Shown: in pieces, positions 55,530-64,000 of the stretch | Layout: every line of letters starts with the position of its first letter | How positions within the stretch are numbered: position 1 is the stretch's first letter | NCBI RefSeq assembly: GCF_016907835.1 | Contig: NZ_JAFBCT010000001.1 | Span: 496,001-560,000 of the forward strand | Length of the DNA: 64,000 nucleotides | Reading direction: 5' to 3' | Source of the DNA: Agromyces cerinus | GTDB lineage: Bacteria; Actinomycetota; Actinomycetes; Actinomycetales; Microbacteriaceae | Made by a program: the position numbers and the translations under genes | Notes under the pieces: generated by a model | Seen by the model: the letters and a program-made list of their open reading frames with translations, nothing else | Databases searched by the model: none | Told to the model about the DNA's origin: nothing

Positions 55530-56373
55530 GGAGCGAGGCCGCGCGTTCTCCGATCGCCGCGGCGGACGCCGCGCGCCGCGGGTCGTCGTCGATCGCGAAC
55601 CAGGTCGACGAGAGCGCGCACCAGGCGACGAGCCACCGCGCGAGCCTCGCCTGCTCGATGCCGCTCGCCTCGACGACCACGTCGAACTGCCGTTCGAGTC
55701 GGCCGGGGCGCAGCGCCCGCTCGGGCGAGGGGTTGCAGAGCAGGTTGCAGTAGTCGAAGCCGGCTTCGCCGACGAGCCCCTTCGGATCGATCGCGAGCCA
55801 GCCGCGCTCACCGAAGTCGAGCACGTTGCCGTGGTGCAGGTCGCCGTGCAGCACGACCGGGTCGCGGGGGGCGTCGAGCAGCGCCTGTGCGATGTCGGCG
55901 CCGCGCCGGTGCAGTGCTCCGAGCCCGTCGGCCGCCGCGAAGAGCTCGCGGAACCACGTCGGCAGGTCGATCAGCTCGGGCGGCTCGGCGCGTTCGAGCA
56001 CGAGAGCGGATGCCGCGTGGATGCGGCCGGCCGCCGCGCAGATCGTGCGCGTTGCCTGGTCGTCGCCGCCGTCGGCGACCATGCGCACGAGGTCGCGGCT
56101 GCCGGTCGCACGCTCGAGGAGCAGGGCCTCGTCGCTGTGGGCGAGCACTCGCGCGGCGCCGTGGCCGGCGAGGGCGACGAGCAGTCCGGCGCCGCGCTCC
56201 TCCTCGTCGGTGTGCGCGAGCTTCAGCATCGCCGGCACGCCGTCGCTCGTCTGCACGGGGATGAGCCGGCTCGACGCCGTCGTCACGGGTTCGCCGTCGG
56301 GGCGCAGGCGCCAGTGCCGCAGCCAGGCGGCATCGCCGGCGAATCCGGGGTTCACCGGTCCGAGGTCGCTCAC
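55519..56373 (-). CDS. APH-like small-molecule kinase (streptomycin 6-kinase family)
   Basis: 284 residues. Kinase-fold HGDLHHGNVLDFG (catalytic Asp/Asn) and AIDPKGLVGE (metal Asp) as in APH(6)/hydroxyurea phosphotransferases. Start GTG 56373 overlaps the upstream LigD-type gene by four bases. Its 3' end overlaps the convergent menC-like gene by 11 bases. A drug substrate is only a guess; such genes are often housekeeping-like in actinobacteria. Confidence 0.8.
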   Translation of the reverse strand: MSDLGPVNPGFAGDAAWLRHWRLRPDGEPVTTASSRLIPVQTSDGVPAMLKLAHTDEEERGAGLLVALAGHGAARVLAHSDEALLLERATGSRDLVRMVADGGDDQATRTICAAAGRIHAASALVLERAEPPELIDLPTWFRELFAAADGLGALHRRGADIAQALLDAPRDPVVLHGDLHHGNVLDFGERGWLAIDPKGLVGEAGFDYCNLLCNPSPERALRPGRLERQFDVVVEASGIEQARLARWLVAWCALSSTWFAIDDDPRRAASAAAIGERAASLLSA

Positions 56374-57605
56374 TGGCGATTCCACTCCTTGTCGGCCCAG
56401 GGGTCGTAGTCGATCTCGAGCGGCTCCTGCTCGGGTCGCTGCGGCTCGGGCACGTGCTGCAGGTTCACCCGGATTCGGTACCAGAGCGACGAGCTGCCGC
56501 GCATGCCGTCGACGAGCACGTCGGCGGGGTGGAGGAGGGCCACGACTCCGGAGTGCCGGGCCTTCCAGCGTTCGAGCCCCTCGAGGGCCTCGGCCTTGGT
56601 CTCGGCGCGCGCGATCTCGATGAGCGGCATGGTCGATGCGCGGCGCCCCGAGCCGTCGGAGGACTTCGGTGGCTTCTCGGCCGGGCCGAGCTCCTCCGCG
56701 AGGGCGAGCAGCCCCTCGAGGCCGCCGACGGCGTCGTCGATGCCGGCCGCAGGGTCGCCGCGCTCGGCGAACCGCTCGAGCACGGTCGGCACGGTGAATC
56801 GCTCGGGGTGGCTGCCGCGCACCTCGTCCCAGTCGAGCGGCGTCGAGACGCGCGCATCGGGCAGGGGCCGGATCGAATAGGCCGAGGCAACGGTGCGGTC
56901 CTTCGCGTTCTGGTTGAAGTCGACGAAGACGCTCTCGCCCCGCTCCTCCTTCCACCACCTCGCCGAGGCCATGCCGGGCGCCCGGTTCTCGACCTCGCGA
57001 GCGAGCGTCTCTGCGGCGAGCCGCACCTCGCGGTAGTCCCATCTCGGTTCGATGCGCACGTTGATGTGCAGCCCGCGGGAGCCGGAGGTCTTCGGCCAGC
57101 CGACGAGTCCGTGGTCGGCGAGCACCTCGCGCGCGACCATCGCGACGTCGATGATCTGCGCCCATTCGACGCCCGGCATGGGGTCGAGGTCGACGCGCAG
57201 CTCGTCGGGGTGATCGAGGTCGGAGGCACGCACCGGGTGCGGGTTGAGGTCGAGGCATCCGAGGTTCACGACCCAGGCGAGCGCAGCGGCGTCGCGGATC
57301 ACGACCTCTTCGGCCGAGTTGCCCGAGGCGTAGTGCAGCGTCGCGGTCTCGATCCAGTCGGGCCGCTTCTCGGGGGCGCGCTTCTGGAAGAAGGCCTCCT
57401 GGTCGATGCCCTTCACGAAGCGCTTCAACACCATCGGCCGCCCGCCGGCGCCGCGCAGGGCGCCTTCGGCGACGGCGAGGTAGTACCGCACGACGTCGAG
57501 TTTCGTGAGGCCCGGCTCGGGGAACACGACCTTGTCGGGGCTGCTGATGCGCACCTCTCGGTCGCCGATCTGCAGCACCTCGGCCGTCGACGCCTTCGGG
57601 CTCAC
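56370..57605 (-). CDS. Stand-alone LigD primase-polymerase domain protein
   Basis: 411 residues. Archaeo-eukaryotic primase-type polymerase of bacterial NHEJ: DEYRVDLDP-like metal site (RVDLDPMPG), SGSRGLHINVRI and FVDFNQNAKDRTVASAYS. No ligase or nuclease domain is present, so it is the PolDom type as in separate actinobacterial proteins. No ku gene is nearby. Start GTG 57605 with GGGGAG; TAGTGT seven bases before the GTG is a leaderless -10 candidate. Co-translated with the APH-like kinase. Confidence 0.87.
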   Translation of the reverse strand: MSPKASTAEVLQIGDREVRISSPDKVVFPEPGLTKLDVVRYYLAVAEGALRGAGGRPMVLKRFVKGIDQEAFFQKRAPEKRPDWIETATLHYASGNSAEEVVIRDAAALAWVVNLGCLDLNPHPVRASDLDHPDELRVDLDPMPGVEWAQIIDVAMVAREVLADHGLVGWPKTSGSRGLHINVRIEPRWDYREVRLAAETLAREVENRAPGMASARWWKEERGESVFVDFNQNAKDRTVASAYSIRPLPDARVSTPLDWDEVRGSHPERFTVPTVLERFAERGDPAAGIDDAVGGLEGLLALAEELGPAEKPPKSSDGSGRRASTMPLIEIARAETKAEALEGLERWKARHSGVVALLHPADVLVDGMRGSSSLWYRIRVNLQHVPEPQRPEQEPLEIDYDPWADKEWNRQ

Positions 57606-57651
57606 GCTCCCCACACTAGGCCGCGGCGGCGTCGAAGGGGAGGGCGGCCCC

Positions 57652-58584
57652 TCAGGCGGATGCCGCCGGCGACTCGGCGGGGGCCGCGGCGGCCGCGGCC
57701 GCGGCCGCACGAGCGTACCGCCGCGGCGTCTCGCCGATCACGGCGCGGAACTGGCGGGTGAAGTGCGCCTGGTCGGAGAAGCCGAGATCAGCGGCGAGTT
57801 CGGCGAGCGACGGCGGCTCGGCGGCCACGAGCGCCTGCGAGGCCTCCTGCATGCGGTAGCGCCCGATGAGCCACTTCGGCGTGAGGCCGAGGCGGCCGCG
57901 GACCAGCCGCTCGAGCGCGCGAAGACCCAGCCCCGACGCTGCCGCGAGCTCGTCGGCCCGAACGATCGACCGGTCGGTCTCGGCGAGCTCCACGACTCGC
58001 CGCAGGAGCGCGGCATCGTCATCGAGCTCGATGCGCTGGGCCCGTAGCCACGATTCGAACACGGCGACGGCGGATGCATCGTCGCCGGCCTCGACCGCAG
58101 CGCGCACCTGCTCGGCGAAGCCGGCGGCATCCGTCACCCGCAGGGCATCGAGCCAGACCGACGAGCCGACGATCTCGCGCACGGGGCCGGGCGCGAGGCG
58201 GTGCGCGACGCCGGGCTGCAGCAGCACGCCGAACGCCCACCCCTCGCCCTCGAGGCGCTGGTGACTGCGCCCGAGCTCCGGTCCGTAGAGCGCCGCCGCG
58301 TGCCGTTCGACGACGAGGTTCGCCGACGGGTAGTCGAGCACGCCCTGCTCGACGACGATGCCGGGCGGCAGCCGCCAGCGGGGGATCCAGATGTGGCGCA
58401 CGAGCCCCTCGAGGTCGGTGCTCACGGCGTGACGGGCGAGTCGCACGGGTGCGTCGTCGGCGGCAGCCTGTGCTGCGGCCGCCGACGCGAGCGGGGCGAT
58501 GCCGGGTTCGCCGTGCCGACCGGCGAGCACGCCCTTCGTGGCTGCGCCGGCGCGCGAACGCCAGTAGTTCTCACCCGTCTGCAT
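57652..58584 (-). CDS. AraC-family transcriptional regulator
   Basis: 310 residues. N-terminal cupin-like sensing part and a C-terminal AraC double helix-turn-helix (LAELAADLGFSDQAHFTRQFRA region; GETPRRYAR close). An Ala/Pro tail ends the protein. Divergent from the AHSA1 gene with 142 bases between, a likely target. Confidence 0.88.
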   Translation of the reverse strand: MQTGENYWRSRAGAATKGVLAGRHGEPGIAPLASAAAAQAAADDAPVRLARHAVSTDLEGLVRHIWIPRWRLPPGIVVEQGVLDYPSANLVVERHAAALYGPELGRSHQRLEGEGWAFGVLLQPGVAHRLAPGPVREIVGSSVWLDALRVTDAAGFAEQVRAAVEAGDDASAVAVFESWLRAQRIELDDDAALLRRVVELAETDRSIVRADELAAASGLGLRALERLVRGRLGLTPKWLIGRYRMQEASQALVAAEPPSLAELAADLGFSDQAHFTRQFRAVIGETPRRYARAAAAAAAAAPAESPAASA

Positions 58585-58726
58585 GCACCCAGTATCGCGA
58601 GTGCCACCGACGCGCCGCGCTCCGCCGGGCGGTGGCTCGGGGAGGCGTCGCGTTTGTGCAAGACGCGGGTGCCGGGGCCTCCGTAGCGTCGATGCCGACC
58701 ACCGAATCCATCACAGGAGGACACCC

Positions 58727-59182
58727 ATGACCGACTTCGAGATGACCCTGTTCGTCGCCGCCGACACCGACCGCGTGTGGGAGGCGATCACCGGCGAGGA
58801 GGGCAGCCGCGCCGTGATGTGGGGCTCGGCGCTGCAGGGCGAGCTCGTGCCCGGCGCCCGCTACGAGTACGTCGGGCCGGGCCAGGACGGGGACGAGACC
58901 GTGCACGTCTACGGCGAGGTGCTGCAGGCGGAGCCGGGCGCGATCCTGCAGCTCACCGAGCACCCCGGGCCCACCTATCGCGAGAACCACGCCGAGCTCC
59001 GCAGCCGCATGACCTGGCGCCTCGAACCGGCGGGGGAGGCGCTCACGAAGCTCACGTTCACGAACGACGAGTGGAGCGAGGGGCACCCGGCCGAGGCCGA
59101 GACTTCCGACACGTGGCCGCTCGTGCTGTCGAGCTTCAAGTCGTGGGTCGAGACCGGCAGGGCGTTGCCGTTCCCCTCCTGA
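58727..59182 (+). CDS. AHSA1/SRPBCC-family protein
   Basis: 151 residues. START-like fold with DTDRVWEAITGEEG at the start and TWRLEPAGEALTKLTFTNDE before the C-terminal helix. Small-ligand-binding fold, function unknown. Strong GGAGGAC site. The open frame upstream is not protein-like. Probably controlled by the divergent AraC regulator. Confidence 0.85.
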   Translation: MTDFEMTLFVAADTDRVWEAITGEEGSRAVMWGSALQGELVPGARYEYVGPGQDGDETVHVYGEVLQAEPGAILQLTEHPGPTYRENHAELRSRMTWRLEPAGEALTKLTFTNDEWSEGHPAEAETSDTWPLVLSSFKSWVETGRALPFPS

Positions 59183-59231
59183 CCGCGCGCGGAGTAGGTT
59201 GATCCCACCACCGGCCGGCGAAGGAGACACC

Positions 59232-59717
59232 ATGGGCAGAGCACCTGCGTTCAGGATCGTTCGCTGGGAGCTCAAGGTGCTCTACATCGTCGTCGCGTGG
59301 ATCGTCGCGTACGCGTTCACCGACCTGCTCCGTGAGCTCGGCACGCCCGCTGTGGCGCTCGAGGTCGTGAACACGCTCGTGAATCTCGCGGCGTTCGCCT
59401 TCGCGGTGCGGATCTTCCGAGGACAGGGTGAACCGATCGACCCGCCGCGGGCCTGGTGGCGCATGACGGCGTGGCCGACGCTCAGCCGCCGGCTCGGCAT
59501 CCTGTTCGTCGCGTTCGCGGTGCTGATGGCACTGAGCACGGTGTTGAGCGCGTTCGGCGTCGGCGAGCTGCCTGCCGGCGGCTCCGTCGGTCTCGGCGTC
59601 GGCGTGACGCTGCAATTCGCACTGGTCGGGTTCCTCTACCTGAACTCGGCGGTGCGCTTGGCTCGCCTCGGCATCGCGAAGCCCGAGCGCCTCCGGCCGA
59701 CGATCCGCCTGACGTGA
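59232..59717 (+). CDS. Four-helix membrane protein of unknown function
   Basis: 161 residues with about four hydrophobic segments (near 15-35, 40-60, 88-110, 122-145). No motif recognised. The ATG has GAAGGAG. A TAGGTT box is about 40 bases upstream. It ends 21 bases before the convergent nuclease-membrane fusion gene. Confidence 0.75.
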   Translation: MGRAPAFRIVRWELKVLYIVVAWIVAYAFTDLLRELGTPAVALEVVNTLVNLAAFAFAVRIFRGQGEPIDPPRAWWRMTAWPTLSRRLGILFVAFAVLMALSTVLSAFGVGELPAGGSVGLGVGVTLQFALVGFLYLNSAVRLARLGIAKPERLRPTIRLT

Positions 59718-59738
59718 CCGGCGCGCCCGCGTTCCCAC

Positions 59739-61205
59739 TCAGTCCGAGTGGCCCGCCTCCCCTGAGGGAAGTCGCTCGCTGACGTGCCGGGGACGACCCG
59801 CGAGGAACCGCATCGACAGGCCGGCGACGAGCGACCCGAGACCGCCCTGCAGGAGGTCGCCGAGGGAGTCCGCGTACCCGGTCAGGATCTCCGGGTCGAG
59901 GTAGGTGCGGCCGAACCACTCGAAGAACTCCCAGAGCACGCCGAGTGACAGGCCGAGCGCCGTGACCATGAGCGCGGCCGAGAGCACGGGGCGCGGGAGC
60001 GTTTCGGCGTCGGCGAGCACGTGGAATCGCACGAGCACGACGTAGAGCATCGCCGCGACGATGCCGTTGGTGAAGAAGTGCATGGGGAGGTCCCACCAGC
60101 GCGCCGCGATGAAGAGTCCGAGCACGCTGCTCCAGGTCGAGAGGAGCACCGCCGTGCCGAAGAGGATGTCGAAGGCGGGCCGGACTCGGAGCAGTCGGGG
60201 GACGAGCATCGCGGCCGACGCCGCCACGAAGCTCAACCCCGAGAGCGGGCCCCAGCCGATGCCTGCCACGACGATGCTGAGCACGCGGAGCACGTCGCCG
60301 ACGATCTCGGCCGGTCCTTCGGGGCGCCGCAGCGAGGTGCGGATCATGCCATCAGACGAGATCGTCGGGCGAACCGCGGGGCGGAGCACGGCCTGCACCG
60401 GTTCATGGTCGGATGCCGCCCGGCCGTCGAATCTCGCTGCGTTCACCCCGGCGCGGAGCACGTCGACCCGTCGACCGACGAGGATGCGATCGATGCGGCT
60501 GCCGCCCGGGCGCGGCGCGCGGTAGTTCGAGTAGGTTCCCCACGGCGGCGTCAGCCGCTCGGACGCGGCGTCCCAGGCGTCCCGCAGCGCTCCCTCCGCC
60601 GTCAGGCGGCGCGTGACCGCGGAGCCGGCACCCGCGTTGAAATCTCCGGTCACGACGATCGCCGCATCGGGGTCCGCGGATTCCGCCTGCAGCACGAGGT
60701 TGAGGATCATCGCCGCAGATGCGAGCCTCGAGCGCCCGGAGACGTGATCGAGATGGGTGTTGAAGACGATCAGTGCCGACCCTGTCGCTGTGTCGGTGAA
60801 CTCGGCCGACACCACGATGCGACGTGTGAGGTTGCCGAACGACCGCGAGCCGGGCGCATCCGGAGTTGCGGACAGGGCCCGCTGGCGCCACGCGGTCAGC
60901 TCGAGCCGGTCGGCGTCGTAGAAGATCGCGCAGTGCTCGCCGCCGCCCGTGGCGCTGCGGCCGCGACCGACCCGTCGATACCGCGATCCGTGGGCGCCCG
61001 CGACCGCGTCGACCTGGTCGGCGAGTGCCTCCTGCACGCCGAGAAGCGTCGGCTGCTCGGCCCGCAGCAGACGCCGGACGAGCGGGGCACGCGCATTCCA
61101 GCGGTCGGGACTCCCCGGCAGCGCGGTGGTGCGCCGCCGGACGTTGAACGTCATGACGTGCACGTCGGGCGCGCTCACCGGGCCGATCAGCGCGGCATCG
61201 GTCAT
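59739..61205 (-). CDS. Endonuclease/exonuclease/phosphatase domain fused to a membrane domain
   Basis: 488 residues in one uninterrupted frame. N-terminal EEP domain (about 10-270): metal site N in MTFNVRRRT, GVQEAL, catalytic VTGDFNAG and SDHEPVQAV. C-terminal membrane domain (about 300-470) with several helices and GVLWEFFEWFGRTYLD, similar to YjdF/DUF2238-type proteins. No stop separates the parts, so they form one polypeptide. Combination uncommon; role unknown, perhaps a membrane-tethered nuclease or phospholipase/phosphodiesterase. Confidence 0.8.
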   Translation of the reverse strand: MTDAALIGPVSAPDVHVMTFNVRRRTTALPGSPDRWNARAPLVRRLLRAEQPTLLGVQEALADQVDAVAGAHGSRYRRVGRGRSATGGGEHCAIFYDADRLELTAWRQRALSATPDAPGSRSFGNLTRRIVVSAEFTDTATGSALIVFNTHLDHVSGRSRLASAAMILNLVLQAESADPDAAIVVTGDFNAGAGSAVTRRLTAEGALRDAWDAASERLTPPWGTYSNYRAPRPGGSRIDRILVGRRVDVLRAGVNAARFDGRAASDHEPVQAVLRPAVRPTISSDGMIRTSLRRPEGPAEIVGDVLRVLSIVVAGIGWGPLSGLSFVAASAAMLVPRLLRVRPAFDILFGTAVLLSTWSSVLGLFIAARWWDLPMHFFTNGIVAAMLYVVLVRFHVLADAETLPRPVLSAALMVTALGLSLGVLWEFFEWFGRTYLDPEILTGYADSLGDLLQGGLGSLVAGLSMRFLAGRPRHVSERLPSGEAGHSD

Positions 61206-61283
61206 GCGCCCAGCGTACGCATCCGCAGTGCACGGGCGGGGACCTTCCGTGCGAACGGATGGCCCGCCCGGATGCCGCGTCGC

Positions 61284-61289
61284 TAGGAT
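61284..61289 (+). promoter_or_regulatory. -10 box (TAGGAT) for leaderless HerA-like gene
   Basis: TAGGAT lies six bases before ATG 61296. Confidence 0.45.
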
Positions 61290-61295
61290 CGCCGC

Positions 61296-63203
61296 ATGGC
61301 TGATGACGCGGTGAAGCAGGCTCAGGAGGCCGCTGCGGCAGCGGCAGAGGCGGCGAAGGCGCTGCAGGCGCAGGCCGAGGAGGCGATGCGCAAGGCCGAG
61401 GAGGCCGCCGTGCTCGCGAAGGCCGCCGCCGAGGCCGCGACGACGGCAACCGTGACGGAGGGCGCGACGGCAACCGTGACGGATACCGCGGTCTCCGAAG
61501 CCGTGCCGGCACCGACGGCACCCGCGGCGCCTGCGGCCGCGGCGCCCGCCTCCGACGCATCCGGCCCGCTCGACCAGGCCCAGGTCGATGCGATCCGAGC
61601 CGGTTACGAGCTGGACGGCGCCGCCCTCGAGATCGGCGCACTCGTCAACGGCGAGGCGCTGCCCGACGTGCCGGTGCGCATTCCGCTCGCGATGACGAAC
61701 CGGCACGGGCTCGTCGCCGGTGCGACCGGCACCGGCAAGACCCGCACGCTGCAGGTGCTCGCCGAGCAGCTCTCGGCCCATGGCGTGGCCGTCTTCGCCG
61801 CCGACATCAAGGGCGACCTCTCGGGCGTCGCGACACCGGGCGAGGGCAACGAGAAGCTGCTGGCGCGCACCGAGGGCATCGGCCAGCGGTGGAGCCCCGC
61901 GAGCTTCCCGACCGAGTTCTACTCGCTCGGCGGCGTCGGCCGCGGCGTGCCCATCCGGGCGACGATCTCGGGATTCGGCCCGCTGCTGCTCTCGAAGGCG
62001 CTCGGCCTCAACGAGACGCAGGAGTCGAGCCTCGGCCTCGTCTTCCACTACGCGAACGAGCACGGCCTCGCACTGCTCGACCTCGAAGACCTGCGGGCGG
62101 TGCTCGCCTACCTCGTGAGCGACGAGGGCAAGCCCGAGCTCGAGGGGCTCGGCGGCCTGTCGAAGGCGACCGTCGGCGTGATCCTGCGGGAACTCATCAC
62201 CTTCGCCGACCAGGGCGCCGACGTCTTCTTCGGCGAACCCGAGATCGACACGGCCGAGTTCCTGCGCGTGGCCGCCGACGGCCGCGGCGTCATCAGCCTG
62301 CTCGAGGTGCCGGGCGTCGCCGACAAGCCGGCGCTCTACTCCACGTTCCTCATGTGGCTGCTCGCCGACCTCTTCACCGACCTGCCCGAGGTCGGCGACG
62401 TCGACCAGCCGAAGCTCGTCTTCTTCTTCGACGAGGCGCACCTGCTCTTCGCCGATGCCTCGAAGGACTTCCTCGCCCAGATCACGCAGACGGTGCGACT
62501 CATCCGCTCGAAGGGAGTGGGTGTCTTCTTCGTCACCCAGACCCCGAAGGACGTGCCGGCCGACGTGCTCGCTCAGCTCGGCTCGCGCGTCCAGCACCAG
62601 TTGCGCGCCTTCACGCCCGACGACGCGAAGGCGCTGCGCGCGACGGTCTCGACGTATCCGAGGTCGGGCTACGACCTCGAAGAGACGCTCACGATGCTCG
62701 GCACGGGCGAGGCGATCGTCACGGTCATGAACGAGAAGGGCGCCCCGAGCCCCGTCGCGTGGACGCGGCTGCGAGCGCCGCAGGCGTCGATGTCGCCGTC
62801 GCCCGATGCCGCGATCGATGCGGCCGTCGCTGCATCGCCGCTCACCGCGAAGTACAGCACCGGCATCGACCGCGAGTCGGCGCACGAGATCCTCACGAAG
62901 AAGCTCGCGGATGCCGCGGCGAGGGTCGACGCCGAAGAGGCGGCGGCCGCGAAGGCGAAGGCCGATGTCGAGTTCGAGAAGATGCAGGCGAAGATCCGAG
63001 CGGATGCCGCGAAGGCCGACAAGAAGGCGCAGGCCGAGTTCGACCGGCTCATGAAGCAGACCTCGGGCACCTCGCGGTCGCGCTCGCGCTCGTCGCAGTC
63101 GAAGGAGCGGTCGGCGCTCGAGCAGGTGCTCGGCTCGAAGACCACGCAGAACGTGCTGACGAGCGTCATCACCGGCCTCTTCGGCATGGCCAGGCGCAAG
63201 TAG
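61296..63203 (+). CDS. HerA/DUF853-type (YjgR) ATPase
   Basis: 635 residues. Ala-rich coiled coil at 1-50, Ala/Pro/Thr linker, then a HerA-like ATPase with Walker A GATGTGKT (about 143-150), DIKGDLSG and Walker B FFFDEAHLLF (about 378). A C-terminal coiled coil (about 530-585) is rich in Ala/Lys/Glu, followed by a Ser/Arg stretch. The family is a putative DNA translocase with no established role. Divergent from the EEP fusion; a GNAT follows 29 bases later. Confidence 0.88.
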   Translation: MADDAVKQAQEAAAAAAEAAKALQAQAEEAMRKAEEAAVLAKAAAEAATTATVTEGATATVTDTAVSEAVPAPTAPAAPAAAAPASDASGPLDQAQVDAIRAGYELDGAALEIGALVNGEALPDVPVRIPLAMTNRHGLVAGATGTGKTRTLQVLAEQLSAHGVAVFAADIKGDLSGVATPGEGNEKLLARTEGIGQRWSPASFPTEFYSLGGVGRGVPIRATISGFGPLLLSKALGLNETQESSLGLVFHYANEHGLALLDLEDLRAVLAYLVSDEGKPELEGLGGLSKATVGVILRELITFADQGADVFFGEPEIDTAEFLRVAADGRGVISLLEVPGVADKPALYSTFLMWLLADLFTDLPEVGDVDQPKLVFFFDEAHLLFADASKDFLAQITQTVRLIRSKGVGVFFVTQTPKDVPADVLAQLGSRVQHQLRAFTPDDAKALRATVSTYPRSGYDLEETLTMLGTGEAIVTVMNEKGAPSPVAWTRLRAPQASMSPSPDAAIDAAVAASPLTAKYSTGIDRESAHEILTKKLADAAARVDAEEAAAAKAKADVEFEKMQAKIRADAAKADKKAQAEFDRLMKQTSGTSRSRSRSSQSKERSALEQVLGSKTTQNVLTSVITGLFGMARRK

Positions 63204-63232
63204 CGGTCTCGAGCGTGCGGAAGGATGGACGC

Positions 63233-63847
63233 ATGCCCGAGATCCGCCCGTACCGCCCCGCCGACCGCGAGCAGGTCGCGCGGGTCTGCCTGCTGACGGC
63301 GGCCGGCGGCGGGGACGCCACCGGGGTCTACTCCGACGACACCCTGATGCCCGAGGTGTTCGCGCTGCCCTACGTCGAGTACGCGCCGGAGCTCGCCTTC
63401 GTCGTCGCCGATGGCGATCGCGTGCTCGGCTACGTGATCGGGGTCGCCGACACCGCCGCTTTCGCCCGGTGGTGGAAGCGTGAGTGGGGCCCCGCATTCG
63501 CCGCGCGGCATCCGTCGCCCGGTGCCCCGACCGGCCGTGAGCCGGCCTTCACCGAGGCGCAGCTCATCGAGGCGGGCACCTCGCCCGATCGCATGCTCAT
63601 CGCCGAACTCGCCGAGTACCCGGCGCACCTGCACATCGACCTCCTCCCCGAACTGCAGGGCCGGGGGTTCGGGCGCCGCCTCATCGAGACGCTGCGAGCC
63701 GCCCTCGCCGAACGGGGCGTGCCGGGGGTGCACCTCGGCATGGACGCCGCGAACACCGGCGCGCGTCAGTTCTACGACCGGCTCGGATTCCACGAACTGC
63801 CGTCGAGCCGCGCCGATTCGCCGCTGCTCGGCATCGCGACGCGCTGA
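63233..63847 (+). CDS. GNAT acetyltransferase (OGA C-terminal type)
   Basis: 204 residues. Acetyl-CoA motif LLPELQGRGFGRRLIETL and AANTGARQFYDRLGFHEL. Resembles the GNAT domain found with O-GlcNAcase in eukaryotes and stand-alone copies in actinobacteria. Substrate unknown. The start ATG has AAGGA about 7 bases upstream. Confidence 0.85.
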   Translation: MPEIRPYRPADREQVARVCLLTAAGGGDATGVYSDDTLMPEVFALPYVEYAPELAFVVADGDRVLGYVIGVADTAAFARWWKREWGPAFAARHPSPGAPTGREPAFTEAQLIEAGTSPDRMLIAELAEYPAHLHIDLLPELQGRGFGRRLIETLRAALAERGVPGVHLGMDAANTGARQFYDRLGFHELPSSRADSPLLGIATR

Positions 63848-63969
63848 TCTCAGCCCGAACCTGCCGGGAGCCCGAATAAAACCGGTGGTCGGTGCTGGCG
63901 GCGTCGGGCGACGGCGGGCTACGGTCGGCACAGGATGTCACCGAGCGATGCCGGTCCGAAGGGAGCACC

Positions 63970-64000
63970 ATGCTGGCAGCAACCGCCCCATCGACGAGAA
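63970..64000 (+). CDS. First codons of a gene running off the window
   Basis: ATG at 63970 with GAAGGGA six bases upstream opens a frame of ten codons (MLAATAPSTR) before the edge. Nothing more can be said about the product. Confidence 0.4.
   Translation, partial: MLAATAPSTR

Noticed and set aside
59739..63497. A 1252-codon minus-strand open frame
   Set aside because: Only codons from 61205 downward resemble proteins. The rest is antisense to the HerA-like ATPase and is open because of high GC and codon bias.

Overview
The window is a high-GC actinobacterial chromosome segment. Several features point to Microbacteriaceae, possibly Agromyces-like (genus is inference): a SenX3/RegX3 phosphate two-component system, CarD next to an ispDF fusion, GlnR, DUF3263 and LytR_C proteins, a CIRCE-controlled groEL with a GGM tail, and many -10 boxes placed for leaderless translation. 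Genes are densely packed. No gene-free stretch exceeds about 250 bases. I see no rRNA, CRISPR array, insertion sequence or prophage, and one tRNA.

Layout. 1-6.9 kb (mostly minus strand): phosphate transport pstS-pstC-pstA (pstA cut by the window edge) behind a clear PHO box, then a NUDIX/phosphatase protein (MutT1 type), polyphosphate kinase and GlnR. 7-10 kb (plus): two small membrane proteins, a nitrobindin-like protein, YgfZ and phosphoglycerate mutase. 10-13 kb: phoU divergent from senX3-regX3. 13-18 kb: a lipoprotein, carD, ispDF, cysS and rlmB. 18-21 kb: a DUF4032 protein whose start region is tandemly duplicated, and an MsiK-like ABC ATPase. 21-28.4 kb: a membrane-bound DsbA-like protein, tRNA-Thr, a YdcZ-type transporter, nitroreductase, msrB, DUF3263, LytR_C, cold-shock protein, DUF3048 lipoprotein and groEL. 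28.6-33.6 kb: a KstD-like flavoprotein, a Bcr/CflA exporter, a PAP2 phosphatase, a frameshifted GNAT gene and a small unknown gene.

33.7-53.4 kb is one functional island. It holds molybdenum cofactor genes (mog/moaB, moaC, moeA, moaD, moeZ, moaE, moaA), molybdate uptake with a regulator (modE-like-modA-modB-modC), guanine deaminase, the molybdenum enzyme xanthine dehydrogenase (xdhA-xdhB-xdhC), and divergently a cascade from urate to ureidoglycolate (CitE-like gene, allE, allB, uraD, uraH, uricase). The cell appears to take guanine/xanthine to ureidoglycolate with a locally encoded Mo supply. Allantoate amidohydrolase and the last glyoxylate-releasing step are not in view; the CitE-like protein is a candidate for handling glyoxylate.

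53.4-64 kb: a GNAT/enolase-superfamily pair (probable N-acyl amino acid racemisation), an APH-like kinase, a stand-alone LigD polymerase domain, an AraC regulator divergent from an AHSA1 protein, a nuclease-membrane fusion, a HerA-like ATPase, a second GNAT and the first codons of another gene.

The strongest signal not explained by genes is the octamer CGGATGCC/GGCATCCG. I counted about 50 copies, 25 in each orientation, against about 5 expected at 70% GC. It lies in genes and between them and forces codons that look rare here.
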